The notes beneath the pieces were generated by a model, which searched no databases, was not told the DNA's origin, and saw nothing but the letters and a program-made list of their open reading frames with translations. A program made the position numbers and the translations under genes. This document shows positions 17,980-26,740 of a DNA stretch of 64,000 nt, one piece after another. Positions within the stretch are counted from its first letter, which is position 1, and every line of letters begins with the position of its first letter. This stretch comes from Algoriphagus formosus (GTDB lineage Bacteria; Bacteroidota; Bacteroidia; Cytophagales; Cyclobacteriaceae): NCBI RefSeq assembly GCF_002807035.1, contig NZ_NIUC01000003.1, positions 388,967 to 452,966 of the forward strand, given 5' to 3'.

Positions 17980-18837
17980 CTACTCTTTTATTTCTCCTTT
18001 TCGCTTGTCAAGCATCCCATTGTAGATAAAGGTCACTCCCAAGACCATCAAACCAGCAATTACGGCCAGCAAAACATTGAAATATGCAGGAGCGGAAAGT
18101 GTCAGTCGAAGGAAGATTGTCGCCAAGGCAAATGAAGAATAGCGAAATAAGTTGAGGTACTTGGTCGTATATCGTAGGGAAAAGAGCAATATAAATACAT
18201 CTGCAAAGATCAACAGGGTATAGAAAAGCTCCAGACTATAATTGAAATGATTGGTTTGGTAGGCGGTAAAAAGATCATAAATACCCAAGCCAAGAAAAGT
18301 GAGAGCGAGGTATGTGGAGATCAGCTTCTTTATATTGGAAAAGCCGGATTGCTCTTCATAGTTGCCGGTAATACGAATATGTCGCTGTGCTCGATAGAAT
18401 AATCCCGTGATCAAAAAGATCAGAATAGCTCCAAAAGCATCGGAGATTATTGGTCCCAATTCCCAAAGGAAGTCCACATCCCAGTGAATTTCTCCTAAAT
18501 AATGTCCAAACTCCTTGAAGGCATCCCGAAGCAGCAGTAGGGAAATAATCTCAAATTGCTTCCCTACGGAATCAGCTACCGAGTGCGGAATCAGAAAGAT
18601 CAAGCCGAGAATCTCAAAAATCAGTAAAACGGTAAATGCGAGTTCGATTGCAAAAAAAGCCGATACTCCTGCAAGTGGATTGGCGATGCCCAGGTAATTC
18701 AGCAAACCGATGATCAGGCCGCCGACAAAGAAGGCTACCACCAGATTGCTGATCATTTTACTGACTCGGGGACTCTCCCAATGCTCATCGAGTTGGTCGA
18801 AAATCCGGATTTGCCACTTAAAGAAGTTTTTGATCAA
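17980..18837 (-). CDS. Polytopic membrane protein, unknown
   Basis: A 285-aa protein with about seven or eight hydrophobic segments, for example VVAFFVGGLIIGLL, AFTVLLIFEILGLIFLI and LLAVIAGLMVLGVTFIY, and short polar links. No conserved catalytic motif is visible, and I do not recognise the family. The start appears to be TTG at 18837: a stop codon lies just upstream in frame, and the next in-frame ATG would remove the N-terminal charged helix. It is followed by tRNA-Asn and preceded by the DUF3052-like gene on the same strand. Confidence 0.65.
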   Translation of the reverse strand: MIKNFFKWQIRIFDQLDEHWESPRVSKMISNLVVAFFVGGLIIGLLNYLGIANPLAGVSAFFAIELAFTVLLIFEILGLIFLIPHSVADSVGKQFEIISLLLLRDAFKEFGHYLGEIHWDVDFLWELGPIISDAFGAILIFLITGLFYRAQRHIRITGNYEEQSGFSNIKKLISTYLALTFLGLGIYDLFTAYQTNHFNYSLELFYTLLIFADVFILLFSLRYTTKYLNLFRYSSFALATIFLRLTLSAPAYFNVLLAVIAGLMVLGVTFIYNGMLDKRKGEIKE

Positions 18838-18918
18838 GGGTGAGTTAATTTAAAATCAGAACTAAAAAGGAGAATTCGCAGGGATCCTTTGGGGACTTTG
18901 GTCACCAAGGGATTCCAT

Positions 18919-19341
18919 TCATTGATTTTTTGCGCTGAATTTTCGAGTCATTTTATTGATGAATTTGACGTTTCTCCAGCGTAGGGCCGACCAGTCCTCA
19001 TTGATAGAAACCTGACGAACGCCCTCATACCCCTGATCTCCTAAAGCTTTCCAACCTTTGTCTCGATTGATTGATACCTGATAGCGTTTGGAGCTTTTCT
19101 TCGGATAAGCGATCCAGAAGATTTCATCTTCCCGCAGCTGTGGTTTCATTTGATCGAAAAGTACCCGTATCTCCTCCTCGCTTAGGGCAAAACCTAAAAG
19201 AAAGTCCGGGTGATCAGAGTCTTTTGCCAATAAACCCATAGATTTCCATTCTTTCTCTAGGGCTTTTAATTCTTCAGGACAGTTCCAGATTTGAATTTTC
19301 ATCCCCTCCTTAAAGTTTAATTTTTTGAGTAGCGGATCCAT
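18919..19341 (-). CDS. DUF3052-like protein
   Basis: A 140-aa soluble protein. The motifs FWIAYPKKSSKRYQVSINRD, GW and WSALRWRNV are typical of DUF3052-family proteins, whose role is not established. The N-terminal half (IQIWNCPEELKALEKEW) forms the first strand-helix of the fold. The gene is divergent from the next gene, whose true start is 65 bp away at 19406. No promoter could be assigned. Confidence 0.7.
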   Translation of the reverse strand: MDPLLKKLNFKEGMKIQIWNCPEELKALEKEWKSMGLLAKDSDHPDFLLGFALSEEEIRVLFDQMKPQLREDEIFWIAYPKKSSKRYQVSINRDKGWKALGDQGYEGVRQVSINEDWSALRWRNVKFINKMTRKFSAKNQ

Positions 19342-19405
19342 GATTTTTTTCTATCAATTTACCAGTATTTCAAAACATTGCCCATATGAATCCCTATTTT
19401 TGAGC

Positions 19406-20278
19406 ATGCGAAAGATTATTTATGCTCTTGTTTTGGCTTGTTTGCCTTTTTTCCTTTTTGCGCAGCAGTCTGATAAAACCCCTTCACCCTACGCTGCGGG
19501 TCAGGCCGTCGCTACCATTTCCAATCCGCTGTTGGAAGAAATCAGCGGTTTGGCTTTTTCAAGAAAGCATCCCAATCTGATCTATGTGCATACGGATAGT
19601 GGGGGAGAAGCGGCTGTGTACCTTTTGGACTCTATAGGAAATGAATTGGGCAAATTGGAATTGGAGGGGGTAGAAAATCGGGATTGGGAAGAGATAGCCG
19701 TCGGTCCGGGGCCTAATGGGGAATCTTACGTCTATGTGGGTGAAATTGGGGATAATCTGGCAAAGCATGACGAAGTCATTGTCTATCGCTTTCCCGAACC
19801 CAACCGAATTCAATCTGGTAAAGTCGCAGTGGAAGCAGCGATCCTGACCTATCCCAAAGGTGCACGGGATGCTGAAACGATGATGGTGGATCCCCTTGAT
19901 GGCCGGATTTATATACTCTCCAAGCGGGATGATAAGAATTCTCTTTACAGCTTTGATCAGGAGGCTTTTGAGAAGGCTGGAGAAACTGAGATGAAAGACC
20001 ATTTCAACCTGCCTTTTACCATGTCCACAGCAGGGGATATTTCCGCTGATGGCAGCAAAATTCTGATTAAGAATTACCAGTCCATATTTTATTGGGAGCG
20101 GGAAGAAGGGGAAGATTTATTGGATGTTTTGAAAAGAGATCCAATCGAACTCCCTTACAATCCTGAGCCTCAGGGTGAAGCCATTGGTTTCGGACCATCG
20201 GGAGCTACTTTCTACACCCTTTCCGAAAAACGATTCTCCATCGTGCCCGTTCTTTACTGTTATCCATCTACCCGTTAA
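19406..20278 (+). CDS. Secreted beta-propeller-like protein
   Basis: About 290 aa. The ATG at 19406 (MRKIIYALVLACLPFFLFAQ) gives a clear signal peptide ending in FAQ, so longer frames starting at 19325 are unlikely. Repeated strand patterns such as LIYVHTDSGGEAAVYLLD, YVYVGEIGDN and IYILSKRDDKNSLYSFD suggest propeller blades. DWEEIAVG and DAETMMVDP are seen in bacterial esterase-like/phytase-like propellers, but I see no complete active site. It ends 1 bp before the CtlX start, so the pair probably forms an operon. Confidence 0.7.
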   Translation: MRKIIYALVLACLPFFLFAQQSDKTPSPYAAGQAVATISNPLLEEISGLAFSRKHPNLIYVHTDSGGEAAVYLLDSIGNELGKLELEGVENRDWEEIAVGPGPNGESYVYVGEIGDNLAKHDEVIVYRFPEPNRIQSGKVAVEAAILTYPKGARDAETMMVDPLDGRIYILSKRDDKNSLYSFDQEAFEKAGETEMKDHFNLPFTMSTAGDISADGSKILIKNYQSIFYWEREEGEDLLDVLKRDPIELPYNPEPQGEAIGFGPSGATFYTLSEKRFSIVPVLYCYPSTR

Positions 20279-20279
20279 A

Positions 20280-21209
20280 ATGCAAAGCAGCCAAACTATA
20301 GTCATGATTCGTCCCGCCAATTTTGGTTTCAATACCGATACGGCGGAGAATAATATTTATCAGCAGCAAGATGAGCGGGCTCCGACCGAGATCAAAGCAT
20401 TGGCTCGAAAGGAATTTGATGGATTTGTGGCACTGCTAGAGGATCAAGGTGTTCAAGTGGTGGTGGTTGAGGATACGGAAAAGCCTGTGAAAACAGACGC
20501 TGTATTTCCCAATAATTGGTTTTCAACACATCCTGATGGGAAAATCATTCTCTATCCTATGTTTTCGCCTAATCGCCGTCTAGAGCGTCGGAAGGACCTG
20601 ATCGAGCTGCTGATGAATTCAGGATTTCAGGTAAAAGAAATCATTGATTTAAGCTTTTTTGAGCAGGATGGACAGTATCTCGAGGGGACGGGCAGTATGG
20701 TGATGGATCATGATCAAAAAATCATTTATGCCTGCCTTTCTGAGCGTACCCATCCGGTTCCTTTGGATTACCTCTCCAAGCTGATTGGATACAAGGTAAT
20801 AGCCTTTGATGCGGTTCAGGAGGCTGGAGGTAAGGTGGTTCCCATCTATCACACCAATGTGATGATGCATGTGGGTACTGATTTGGCAGTAGTTTGCTTG
20901 GAAAGCATCGTGAAAGCCTCCGACAAACTCAAGGTGCAACAGAGCCTGACTCAATCCGGGAAAAAAGTCATTCCGATTACAGCCAAGCAGAAGTTTCATT
21001 TTGCTGGAAATATGCTGGAGGTATGTAATGATGGAGGGGAAAAATTCACGGTGATGTCACAGGCTGCTTATGACTCTTTGAATGTAGGTCAAATTCAATT
21101 AATTGAGAAGTATACGACCATTATCAGCCCTCAGATTCCTACGATTGAGAAGTTGGGAGGGGGTTCGGCTCGTTGTATGTTGGCTGAGATCTTTTTGCCG
21201 AGAAGTTGA
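20280..21209 (+). CDS. ctlX: CtlX-type citrulline/arginine hydrolase (amidinotransferase fold)
   Basis: About 309 aa. IVMIRPANFGFNTDTAENN at the N-terminus, FPNNWFSTHPDGKIILYPM, LEGTGSMVMDH, SERTHP and YHTNVMMHVG match the CtlX branch of the arginine deiminase/amidinotransferase fold. The final GGGSARCMLAEIF carries the likely nucleophilic cysteine. These enzymes act on guanidino or ureido groups of arginine or citrulline. The start at 20280 follows the previous stop at once, and longer frames reaching 20175 overlap the propeller gene. Confidence 0.85.
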   Translation: MQSSQTIVMIRPANFGFNTDTAENNIYQQQDERAPTEIKALARKEFDGFVALLEDQGVQVVVVEDTEKPVKTDAVFPNNWFSTHPDGKIILYPMFSPNRRLERRKDLIELLMNSGFQVKEIIDLSFFEQDGQYLEGTGSMVMDHDQKIIYACLSERTHPVPLDYLSKLIGYKVIAFDAVQEAGGKVVPIYHTNVMMHVGTDLAVVCLESIVKASDKLKVQQSLTQSGKKVIPITAKQKFHFAGNMLEVCNDGGEKFTVMSQAAYDSLNVGQIQLIEKYTTIISPQIPTIEKLGGGSARCMLAEIFLPRS

Positions 21210-21460
21210 TTGGGACTGGGGTTGGAGACCTGTCTACCGAAGGTAGGCTGTCTTTCGCCCACGTGAGTGTCCTCACTCACGTGAATATTGCATCCTACTA
21301 CCTGCTGTGAGTGGAGACTTTCTGCCTACGTGAGTGTCTTCACTCACGTGTATATTTTGTCAAAGGATCTGCTGTGAGTGGAGACACTCAAAGCGGCAAC
21401 AAGGATCTAATGCCCACGTGAGTGTCCTTACTCACATGAAATTCAATACTTTTTAACCAA
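21210..21460. repeat. Cluster of dispersed palindromes between convergent genes
   Basis: Three copies of the hairpin CACGTGAGTG-TNYT-CACTCACGTG lie at 21260-21283, 21327-21350 (first base changed) and 21415-21438 (two changes). They alternate with CTGTGAGTGGAGAC segments, and a CCTGTCTACCGAAGGTAGG palindrome lies near 21230. The stretch sits between the CtlX gene and the HAAS operon, which converge. No gene is present. Confidence 0.75.
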
Positions 21461-22150
21461 TCACTCTCCATAAACCCTTTTCAAAGCCTCGGTTTCTTCA
21501 ATGCTTTGGTCCAGGACACGAGGTAAAACAAACATGCTGAGAGCAAAGCAGACCATTACTAGAATAATTCCTCCTTGGAAAATGTGAAAAAACAGGGAAT
21601 CGGTGCCCTGTGGTACCTTGTAGACCCATTGATAGGAATATAAACAGCATATAATTCCAAAGTTTACCAGTTGGAAAAGGTTGCTGGAGGTAGAAAAGGA
21701 GGCAAAGTTTTTAAGCCTTTGATACTTGGGCCAATAAGAACCAATGAAAGCCAATGAGGTCAAGATTAGAAAGCCGGATAAAATAAGAACCCAAGCTTTG
21801 GGATCGTTCAAAATAACCGAAACTTGGTAAATCAAAAGTCCTAGTAGAATGGGGTATAGGATTCGATAGGAGCTAAGGAATGCGCTCATCTCTTGCAAAA
21901 AATATTTTTTGACCCGGGCCTGAATGCTCTTCGTGTAAGATTCCTCTAGGGTACTGAATCCAAAAATCCCAAAACTGCTGTGAACCTTTCTGAAGGCATC
22001 TTCAAGACTTAAGGTTGGGCGTTTTTCCAAGAGCTCCTCTATTTTACAGGCCACATGATCCAAGATCTCGTACTGCACATCGATATGCACATAGCCCTTT
22101 TTGGAGATCATCTTCTTAAGCAGATCGATTTGTTCTTTGGTCAACTTCAT
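21461..22150 (-). CDS. HAAS-type membrane protein, third copy
   Basis: A 229-aa protein starting MKLTKEQIDLLKKM at the ATG at 22150, which overlaps the upstream stop by 4 bp. The N-terminal helical domain (VQYEILDHVACKIEELLEKRP) resembles HAAS/DUF1700-like domains that accompany PadR regulators. The C-terminal half has about four membrane helices. The function of this group is not known. It is the last of three related genes behind a PadR gene. Confidence 0.7.
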   Translation of the reverse strand: MKLTKEQIDLLKKMISKKGYVHIDVQYEILDHVACKIEELLEKRPTLSLEDAFRKVHSSFGIFGFSTLEESYTKSIQARVKKYFLQEMSAFLSSYRILYPILLGLLIYQVSVILNDPKAWVLILSGFLILTSLAFIGSYWPKYQRLKNFASFSTSSNLFQLVNFGIICCLYSYQWVYKVPQGTDSLFFHIFQGGIILVMVCFALSMFVLPRVLDQSIEETEALKRVYGE

Positions 22151-22770
22151 CTCCACTGTACTTTTTTTATTTTTTGAAAAAGTAAGGTATAGCCTCTGAC
22201 AAGAAAAATACTGATACAAGCCAATAAGCAATAGAGAAAACTGGCTTCATCAATTCCTAGACCCTCAAACCAGCTTTTTTGCAGCCCGAGTACCAACATG
22301 GAGGAAAGGAAAAAGATGGTATTCACCGTAGCTAAAATATGAGCATTCCTGCGTGTTTTATTCTTCCAGAATCCAATCAAAATGGTTCCGTACATCAGGA
22401 TCAGGAAGGTGGTTTTGAGGATTTTCTCTAGGCTTTTTATCTCCAAGTTTCCATAAACTGAAAAACCTGCAAACAGTCCAAAACCTAGGAATATAGCCGG
22501 AAGAAAGCTTTTCCAATGTAAGATTCCAGCAAAAAACTCCTTCACTACTCCCCAATGTATGTTTATAAGTACGGACTGCTGAAATTTTCGTGGAGGAAGG
22601 GCTCTCACTTTTTCCTTCAATACAGTCTCAAACTCCGCAGGGGAATCCAGTTCGGCCTCGATCTCAGAAGCGATATGATCTACCCATTCAGCCTGAATGT
22701 CCCGGTAGTAGATATCCTTTTGATTCGAAATCTGCACTATCTCCGATATTTGACTGCGGTTCAATTTCAT
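22147..22770 (-). CDS. HAAS-type membrane protein, second copy
   Basis: A 207-aa protein starting MKLNRSQISEIVQI at 22770, overlapping the upstream gene by 4 bp. IQAEWVDHIASEIEAEL matches the helical motif of the two neighbours (Y-D-H or W-V-D-H followed by E). Four hydrophobic segments follow, such as FLPAIFLGFGLFAGFSVYG. It is part of a translationally coupled run with the PadR gene. Confidence 0.7.
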   Translation of the reverse strand: MKLNRSQISEIVQISNQKDIYYRDIQAEWVDHIASEIEAELDSPAEFETVLKEKVRALPPRKFQQSVLINIHWGVVKEFFAGILHWKSFLPAIFLGFGLFAGFSVYGNLEIKSLEKILKTTFLILMYGTILIGFWKNKTRRNAHILATVNTIFFLSSMLVLGLQKSWFEGLGIDEASFLYCLLACISIFLVRGYTLLFQKIKKVQWR

Positions 22771-23459
22771 ACAAAAGCAGTTTTGGATTTGAGTTTCCAT
22801 GCTTCATAGCTGGATAGTGAATGAATGACAAGCATAAAGCAAAAAGCGATGGATAGATAATTGACTAAGTAATCCGGTACATATTTATCCCAACCTAAAA
22901 CCCGGGGAAGATTCAGAAATAGGTTGTAAAAATGAAGGGGTAATGCGACATAGTTCAGAAACTGATTGCTAAATACCGACCTCACCAAAATGCCTGACTT
23001 GCTGAACCCGAATAGTGCACGAATTCCTTTTGTTTTTTTTCGAGTTCTGACCATTAAAATGATAGAAAAAGCCACAATGTAGACCAAGGGGAGGATAAAG
23101 AGGATTAGGACCTGTAAATGCCAAGTGAGCGTATTGACGATCAAAGCCAAAATTGCCACCAAGAGCAGTGTAAAAGCCATCTTGGGCCAAGAAAAATAGC
23201 TTTTGATCAATGACCATTGGGTTTTTCTTATGGTCTTATTGATATTCTTGTTGAGTTCATGCTGGATTTTATGGCAATAAGCATAGGACCATTTTTGGTC
23301 CAAGTTTTCCAGTTCAGATTCAAACTCTTTCTTGCTGTAATTTTCTAAATGACTAATGTAATGGTCATAAATCTCTGCAAGAAGTTCGGCGGCATGGATT
23401 TCCTTCTTCCGAATGGAATCTTGTATAGCTTGAAGTTCTTTATCAGTGAGTTTTCTCAT
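22767..23459 (-). CDS. HAAS-type membrane protein, first copy
   Basis: A 230-aa protein starting MRKLTDKELQAIQDS. The helical N-terminal domain contains LLAEIYDHYISHLENY, the counterpart of the motifs in the next two genes. Membrane segments include MAFTLLLVAILALIVNTL and LILFILPLVYIVAFSIILM. It lies 12 bp after the PadR stop. In characterised PadR-HAAS pairs the two proteins act in one regulatory unit. Here the same layout is followed by two further copies. Confidence 0.7.
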   Translation of the reverse strand: MRKLTDKELQAIQDSIRKKEIHAAELLAEIYDHYISHLENYSKKEFESELENLDQKWSYAYCHKIQHELNKNINKTIRKTQWSLIKSYFSWPKMAFTLLLVAILALIVNTLTWHLQVLILFILPLVYIVAFSIILMVRTRKKTKGIRALFGFSKSGILVRSVFSNQFLNYVALPLHFYNLFLNLPRVLGWDKYVPDYLVNYLSIAFCFMLVIHSLSSYEAWKLKSKTAFV

Positions 23460-23471
23460 TTTGTCAAAAAA

Positions 23472-23819
23472 TTAAAATTTTAATTCGGGATTTAGGCCAG
23501 GGTTAATGATCCGCTGCAAATTCTCCACAAAGCTTTGGAGCTCGGACATTTTCGAATGCACTTCTTTCTGTCCGTCCTTGGTCAGGCTGTAGTATTTTCT
23601 CACCCGATTATCTACTTGCTGGATTTCGGTGCTGAGTAGGCCCTCGGCTTCCAGTTTGTGCAGGGCTGGGTAAAGTGCACCCTCTGTGATTTTGATTTCG
23701 CCGGCGGTGAGTTCTTTTACCTTTTGTGTGATTTCGTAGCCATACATCTTTTCATTTTCCTCCAAAAGCTTGAGGATAATGGTCTGAAGACTTCCTTTTA
23801 TCAGGTTATTGTTTGACAT
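23472..23819 (-). CDS. PadR-family transcriptional regulator
   Basis: A 115-aa winged-helix protein. IKGSLQTIILKLLEENEKMYGYEITQKV and ITEGALYPALHKLEAEGLL are the classic PadR motifs, followed by a C-terminal dimer helix. It heads an operon of three HAAS-like membrane proteins. A dyad ATACAT-N9-ATGTAT lies just upstream and may be its own operator. Confidence 0.93.
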   Translation of the reverse strand: MSNNNLIKGSLQTIILKLLEENEKMYGYEITQKVKELTAGEIKITEGALYPALHKLEAEGLLSTEIQQVDNRVRKYYSLTKDGQKEVHSKMSELQSFVENLQRIINPGLNPELKF

Positions 23820-23836
23820 GGATTTTTTGATTTGTT

Positions 23837-23877
23837 CAAATATATAAAAAGACTATATACATAAGAAACTGATGTAT
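23837..23877 (-). promoter_or_regulatory. PadR promoter and possible operator
   Basis: CAAATATA (23837-23844) reads TATATTTG on the minus strand, matching the Bacteroidota -7 box TAnnTTTG, 18 bp from the PadR start codon. Immediately upstream is the inverted repeat ATACAT-N9-ATGTAT (23857-23877), a size and position that fit PadR autoregulation. Confidence 0.5.
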
Positions 23878-23939
23878 GAAAAAATTTGGTGTTTGGGAAT
23901 TTTTTTTAAGCCCAAGTGGGTATTTCTTACATGTTTATT

Positions 23940-24110
23940 TCGCCATAAGACATGCTGTGAGTGGGGACACTCACAGCGGCGACGTGTTTGGGATTTTTGG
24001 TTCGATGCCAAAACCGCCCACGTGAGTGTCCTCACTCACGTTAATTTTTCATCCTATTATCTGCTGTTAGTGGAACCTTGTCTACCGAAGGCAGGCACTC
24101 ACAGCGGCGG
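23940..24110. repeat. Dispersed palindromes, second cluster
   Basis: CTGTGAGTG-GGGA-CACTCACAG lies near 23955-23976, CACGTGAGTG-TCCT-CACTCACGT near 24019-24040, and CTTGTCTACCGAAGGCAGG near 24078, followed by another CACTCACAGCGG. The same building blocks occur at 21210-21460 and 25643-25740. No gene is present between 23820 and 24169. Confidence 0.72.
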
Positions 24111-24169
24111 AGAAAAAAGGTTGGGAGCAGGGAAAACCCTTTTTCGAAAAAATCAAATTTATTCTAACC

Positions 24170-25297
24170 TCATCTATTCAAAAAAACTAGTACATGTCGA
24201 TCTGAATTGAGTTCATCACTATGAGTCTTAACAAATGAGACTAAGTTCGATTTAATTTCCTCAACTGGGCTACGATTCGATATATAGGCGGCAATTCTTC
24301 GACTAGGTAATTTGAGGATTAGCCCTTCCTTATGATAGCTCCAAGGCACTAAAATCAATGGAACCCCATCCAAATCATTTGTCGGGTTTTTTCCGATTTT
24401 GGATAATGAATAATCAGAATCTAAAAGGCCTAAATATGAATTTTGAAGATTTGAGGTATAGTTAAAAAAGAAATTTTCCCCGACTGGATAAAAGGAGCGA
24501 ATCATCAATGAGAATTCTCTTTGAGAAGGTTCCTGCCTTTGATTTTCGAATAATAATCTTTCTTCCTCAGAAAGCCCTAGACTATTCAAATTGAATCGTA
24601 TTCTCTTTTTTAATTCTCCTTCATAACCAAAATTAAAAACATCGTAAGAAAAGGGTAAACTCAGAAAATTCTCACTGCTTTTCCTATTTAGGGTAAAGCC
24701 ACTTTGGTGAACAAAAACTATACCCTCGAATCCCTTTTTGATAGGGATCGAGTAGCTACTATCCGAACCGTTGATCGTTAGAAAATTGTAAGGTTCATTC
24801 GGAATGACATTGTTGAAAAAATGAATCTCATGACTGTTGCCCTTTGCAAAATTCATTGACAATAATTGATGCTTAGACTCTTGGACAAAATTTCCTGAAA
24901 AGTCAAATTCAATAAATTTCATTAGGATATTGTCCTTGATGATAATGGAGTTTTCAGATACCTGATAATCTTCAATTTGATTAAACTCCTTGGGCCCACT
25001 ACCAGAACTTTTCAGTGCAAAAAGAAAGTCGCCGAAACGGTTGTATATCAGTAAGTTGTCAAGCTCTTGATCTTCCACAAAGATAAGACTGTCATAGGAA
25101 ACAATCTTATAAGGTTGGACTAGGGGATTAGTATCCGAGTCTTCTAGCATCACATATTCGATGGAGCTAAAGAAATCCGATAAATTATTTACCGATTCTT
25201 TTGCTGAAGATAAGTCAATTTGAATGAGATTTTCTTCAATACCCTCATCGGGCTGGCAAGAGAAAAGAATCAAAATAAAAAACAGAAGCTTACGCAT
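24170..25297 (-). CDS. 6-bladed beta-propeller lipoprotein
   Basis: A 375-aa protein. The ATG at 25297 gives MRKLLFFILILFSCQPDEG, a lipoprotein signal with the lipobox cysteine at FSC. The rest shows the propeller pattern of Bacteroidota 6-bladed proteins (DUF5128-like): IVSYDSLIFVEDQELDNLLIYNRFGDFLFALKS, SGSGPKEF, and repeated IIIKDN/FDFSGNF strands. SGSGPKEF is typical of the family. These surface or periplasmic proteins have unknown ligands. It is a single-gene unit with repeats on both sides. Confidence 0.75.
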   Translation of the reverse strand: MRKLLFFILILFSCQPDEGIEENLIQIDLSSAKESVNNLSDFFSSIEYVMLEDSDTNPLVQPYKIVSYDSLIFVEDQELDNLLIYNRFGDFLFALKSSGSGPKEFNQIEDYQVSENSIIIKDNILMKFIEFDFSGNFVQESKHQLLSMNFAKGNSHEIHFFNNVIPNEPYNFLTINGSDSSYSIPIKKGFEGIVFVHQSGFTLNRKSSENFLSLPFSYDVFNFGYEGELKKRIRFNLNSLGLSEEERLLFENQRQEPSQREFSLMIRSFYPVGENFFFNYTSNLQNSYLGLLDSDYSLSKIGKNPTNDLDGVPLILVPWSYHKEGLILKLPSRRIAAYISNRSPVEEIKSNLVSFVKTHSDELNSDRHVLVFLNR

Positions 25298-25642
25298 AAT
25301 CTTATGGATGCTAGATTTCAAAACCAAAATTTCAAACCATTCCCTCAATAAAGGTAAACTCAAGTAAGAATCGGACTTTCGCAGGAGGTTTGGTCGGATA
25401 CATTGCAATTGTCGTCCGCAGGTCTGCATCTTATCTGAAAGGAAAATTCTGAACACCACTCTTTTTTCTCCATGTAGCCACTTGAAACTACTTGAGCTTG
25501 AGAATCAAAACCTGAAAGACTGACAAATAAAGGGATGATAAAAGCAAGATGTTTTTTCCTAATGATATTTTTTGATTACGTAAATCTATACACTTACAAC
25601 GAAAAAAAAGTTTACCGCTAAAATTCTAGGAGTACTTTTCTA

Positions 25643-25740
25643 AGCCCACGTGAGTGTTTCTAACTTTCGCCCACGTAAGTGTCTTCACTCACGTGGATTT
25701 AATTTAAAGGTGGAGACCTGTCTAACGTAGACAAACGCTA
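25643..25740. repeat. Dispersed palindromes, third cluster
   Basis: A partial CCCACGTGAGTG (about 25645) is followed by CCACGTAAGTG-TCTT-CACTCACGTGG (25670-25695) and GGAGACCTGTCTAACGTAGAC near 25712. The cluster lies in the 511-bp divergent gap 25298-25808 between the propeller gene and glutaminase. The rest of that gap is AT-rich and holds no recognisable gene. Confidence 0.7.
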
Positions 25741-25808
25741 AAAGTGCCTAGGATAAAATATAGTGACTAATACTTCCATTTCCTTAGGATATCCCCAATT
25801 TTGCTTTT

Positions 25809-26723
25809 ATGGATTATCAAGAAATCATCGAAGAGGTATATCATCAAGTTCAAAATCTTAATCTTAAGGGGAATGTCGCCACCTATATCCCTGAACTTGC
25901 CGAGGTAGATCCTAAGCAGTTTGGGATTGCTTTGGTAGATCTGAAGGGAAACGTGTATGGGGTAGGGGACTATCAGGTGCCATTTTCCATCCAAAGTATC
26001 AGTAAAGTTCATACGCTGACCATGGTCTTTCATAAGTTTGACACCCAGCTTTGGTACCGAGTCAATGTGGAGCCTAGCGGTAATCCATTCAATTCCATCG
26101 CACAGTTGGAGTATGAAAAGGGTATTCCAAGAAACCCCTTTATCAATTCGGGTGCGCTGGTCATAACGGACGCGCTTTGCAGCAAATTTGAAAGGCCCAC
26201 AGAGCAGATTTCTGATTTCATCAATGAGATATCGGGTAAAAACTGCGTAAGCATCAATCAGCAAGTGAAAAACTCCGAAAAAAGCCATGGGGAGCGAAAT
26301 ACTGCCTTGGCCTATTTTCTCAAATCATACAAAAACTTCGATAATCCCGTCGAGGAGGTGTTGGACGTTTATTTTTCGCATTGTGCGATTGAGATGAACT
26401 GCGTCGATCTCGCCAAATCCTTCTCTTTTCTGGCAAATGATGGCTTTTCGATTTTTGCGAATAGACAAATTCTCTCCGAAAGTCATGCCCGACGGGTCAA
26501 TGCTATTATGCTTACCTGCGGATTTTATGACGAGGCGGGGGAATTTGCCTACCGGGTAGGAATGCCCGGTAAGAGTGGTGTGGGAGGCGGTGTAGCGGCT
26601 GTCATGCCCCATAAGTTTAGCATAGCCGTGTGGAGTCCGGAGTTAAATGAAAAAGGCAATTCCGTCAAGGCTATCAAGGCATTGGAGCTTTTGACTGATA
26701 AGTTGTCTTTCTCCTTGTTTTAG
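25809..26723 (+). CDS. glsA: Glutaminase A
   Basis: A 304-aa serine-dependent beta-lactamase-like glutaminase, converting glutamine to glutamate and ammonia in the cytoplasm. FSIQSISKVHTL carries the catalytic S-x-x-K. VEPSGNPFNS, NPFINSGALV, SHGERNTALAYFLKS and GMPGKSGVGGGV are family signatures. Length is standard. It stands alone with the palindrome cluster in its upstream region. No promoter box was identified. Confidence 0.96.
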   Translation: MDYQEIIEEVYHQVQNLNLKGNVATYIPELAEVDPKQFGIALVDLKGNVYGVGDYQVPFSIQSISKVHTLTMVFHKFDTQLWYRVNVEPSGNPFNSIAQLEYEKGIPRNPFINSGALVITDALCSKFERPTEQISDFINEISGKNCVSINQQVKNSEKSHGERNTALAYFLKSYKNFDNPVEEVLDVYFSHCAIEMNCVDLAKSFSFLANDGFSIFANRQILSESHARRVNAIMLTCGFYDEAGEFAYRVGMPGKSGVGGGVAAVMPHKFSIAVWSPELNEKGNSVKAIKALELLTDKLSFSLF

Positions 26724-26740
26724 GCAGTTTTCGCCTATTT

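Noticed and set aside
19325..19405. Extended N-terminus of the propeller gene
   Set aside because: It overlaps the divergent DUF3052 start and places a signal peptide 27 residues inside the protein. The ATG at 19406 gives a normal signal peptide.
20175..20279. Longer start of the CtlX gene
   Set aside because: It overlaps the end of the propeller gene by about 100 bp. The ATG at 20280 directly after that stop fits the family N-terminus.
21250..21440. Repeat cluster considered as a small CRISPR array
   Set aside because: The repeats are palindromic and unevenly spaced, with hairpin blocks of different types and no equal spacers, unlike a CRISPR array.
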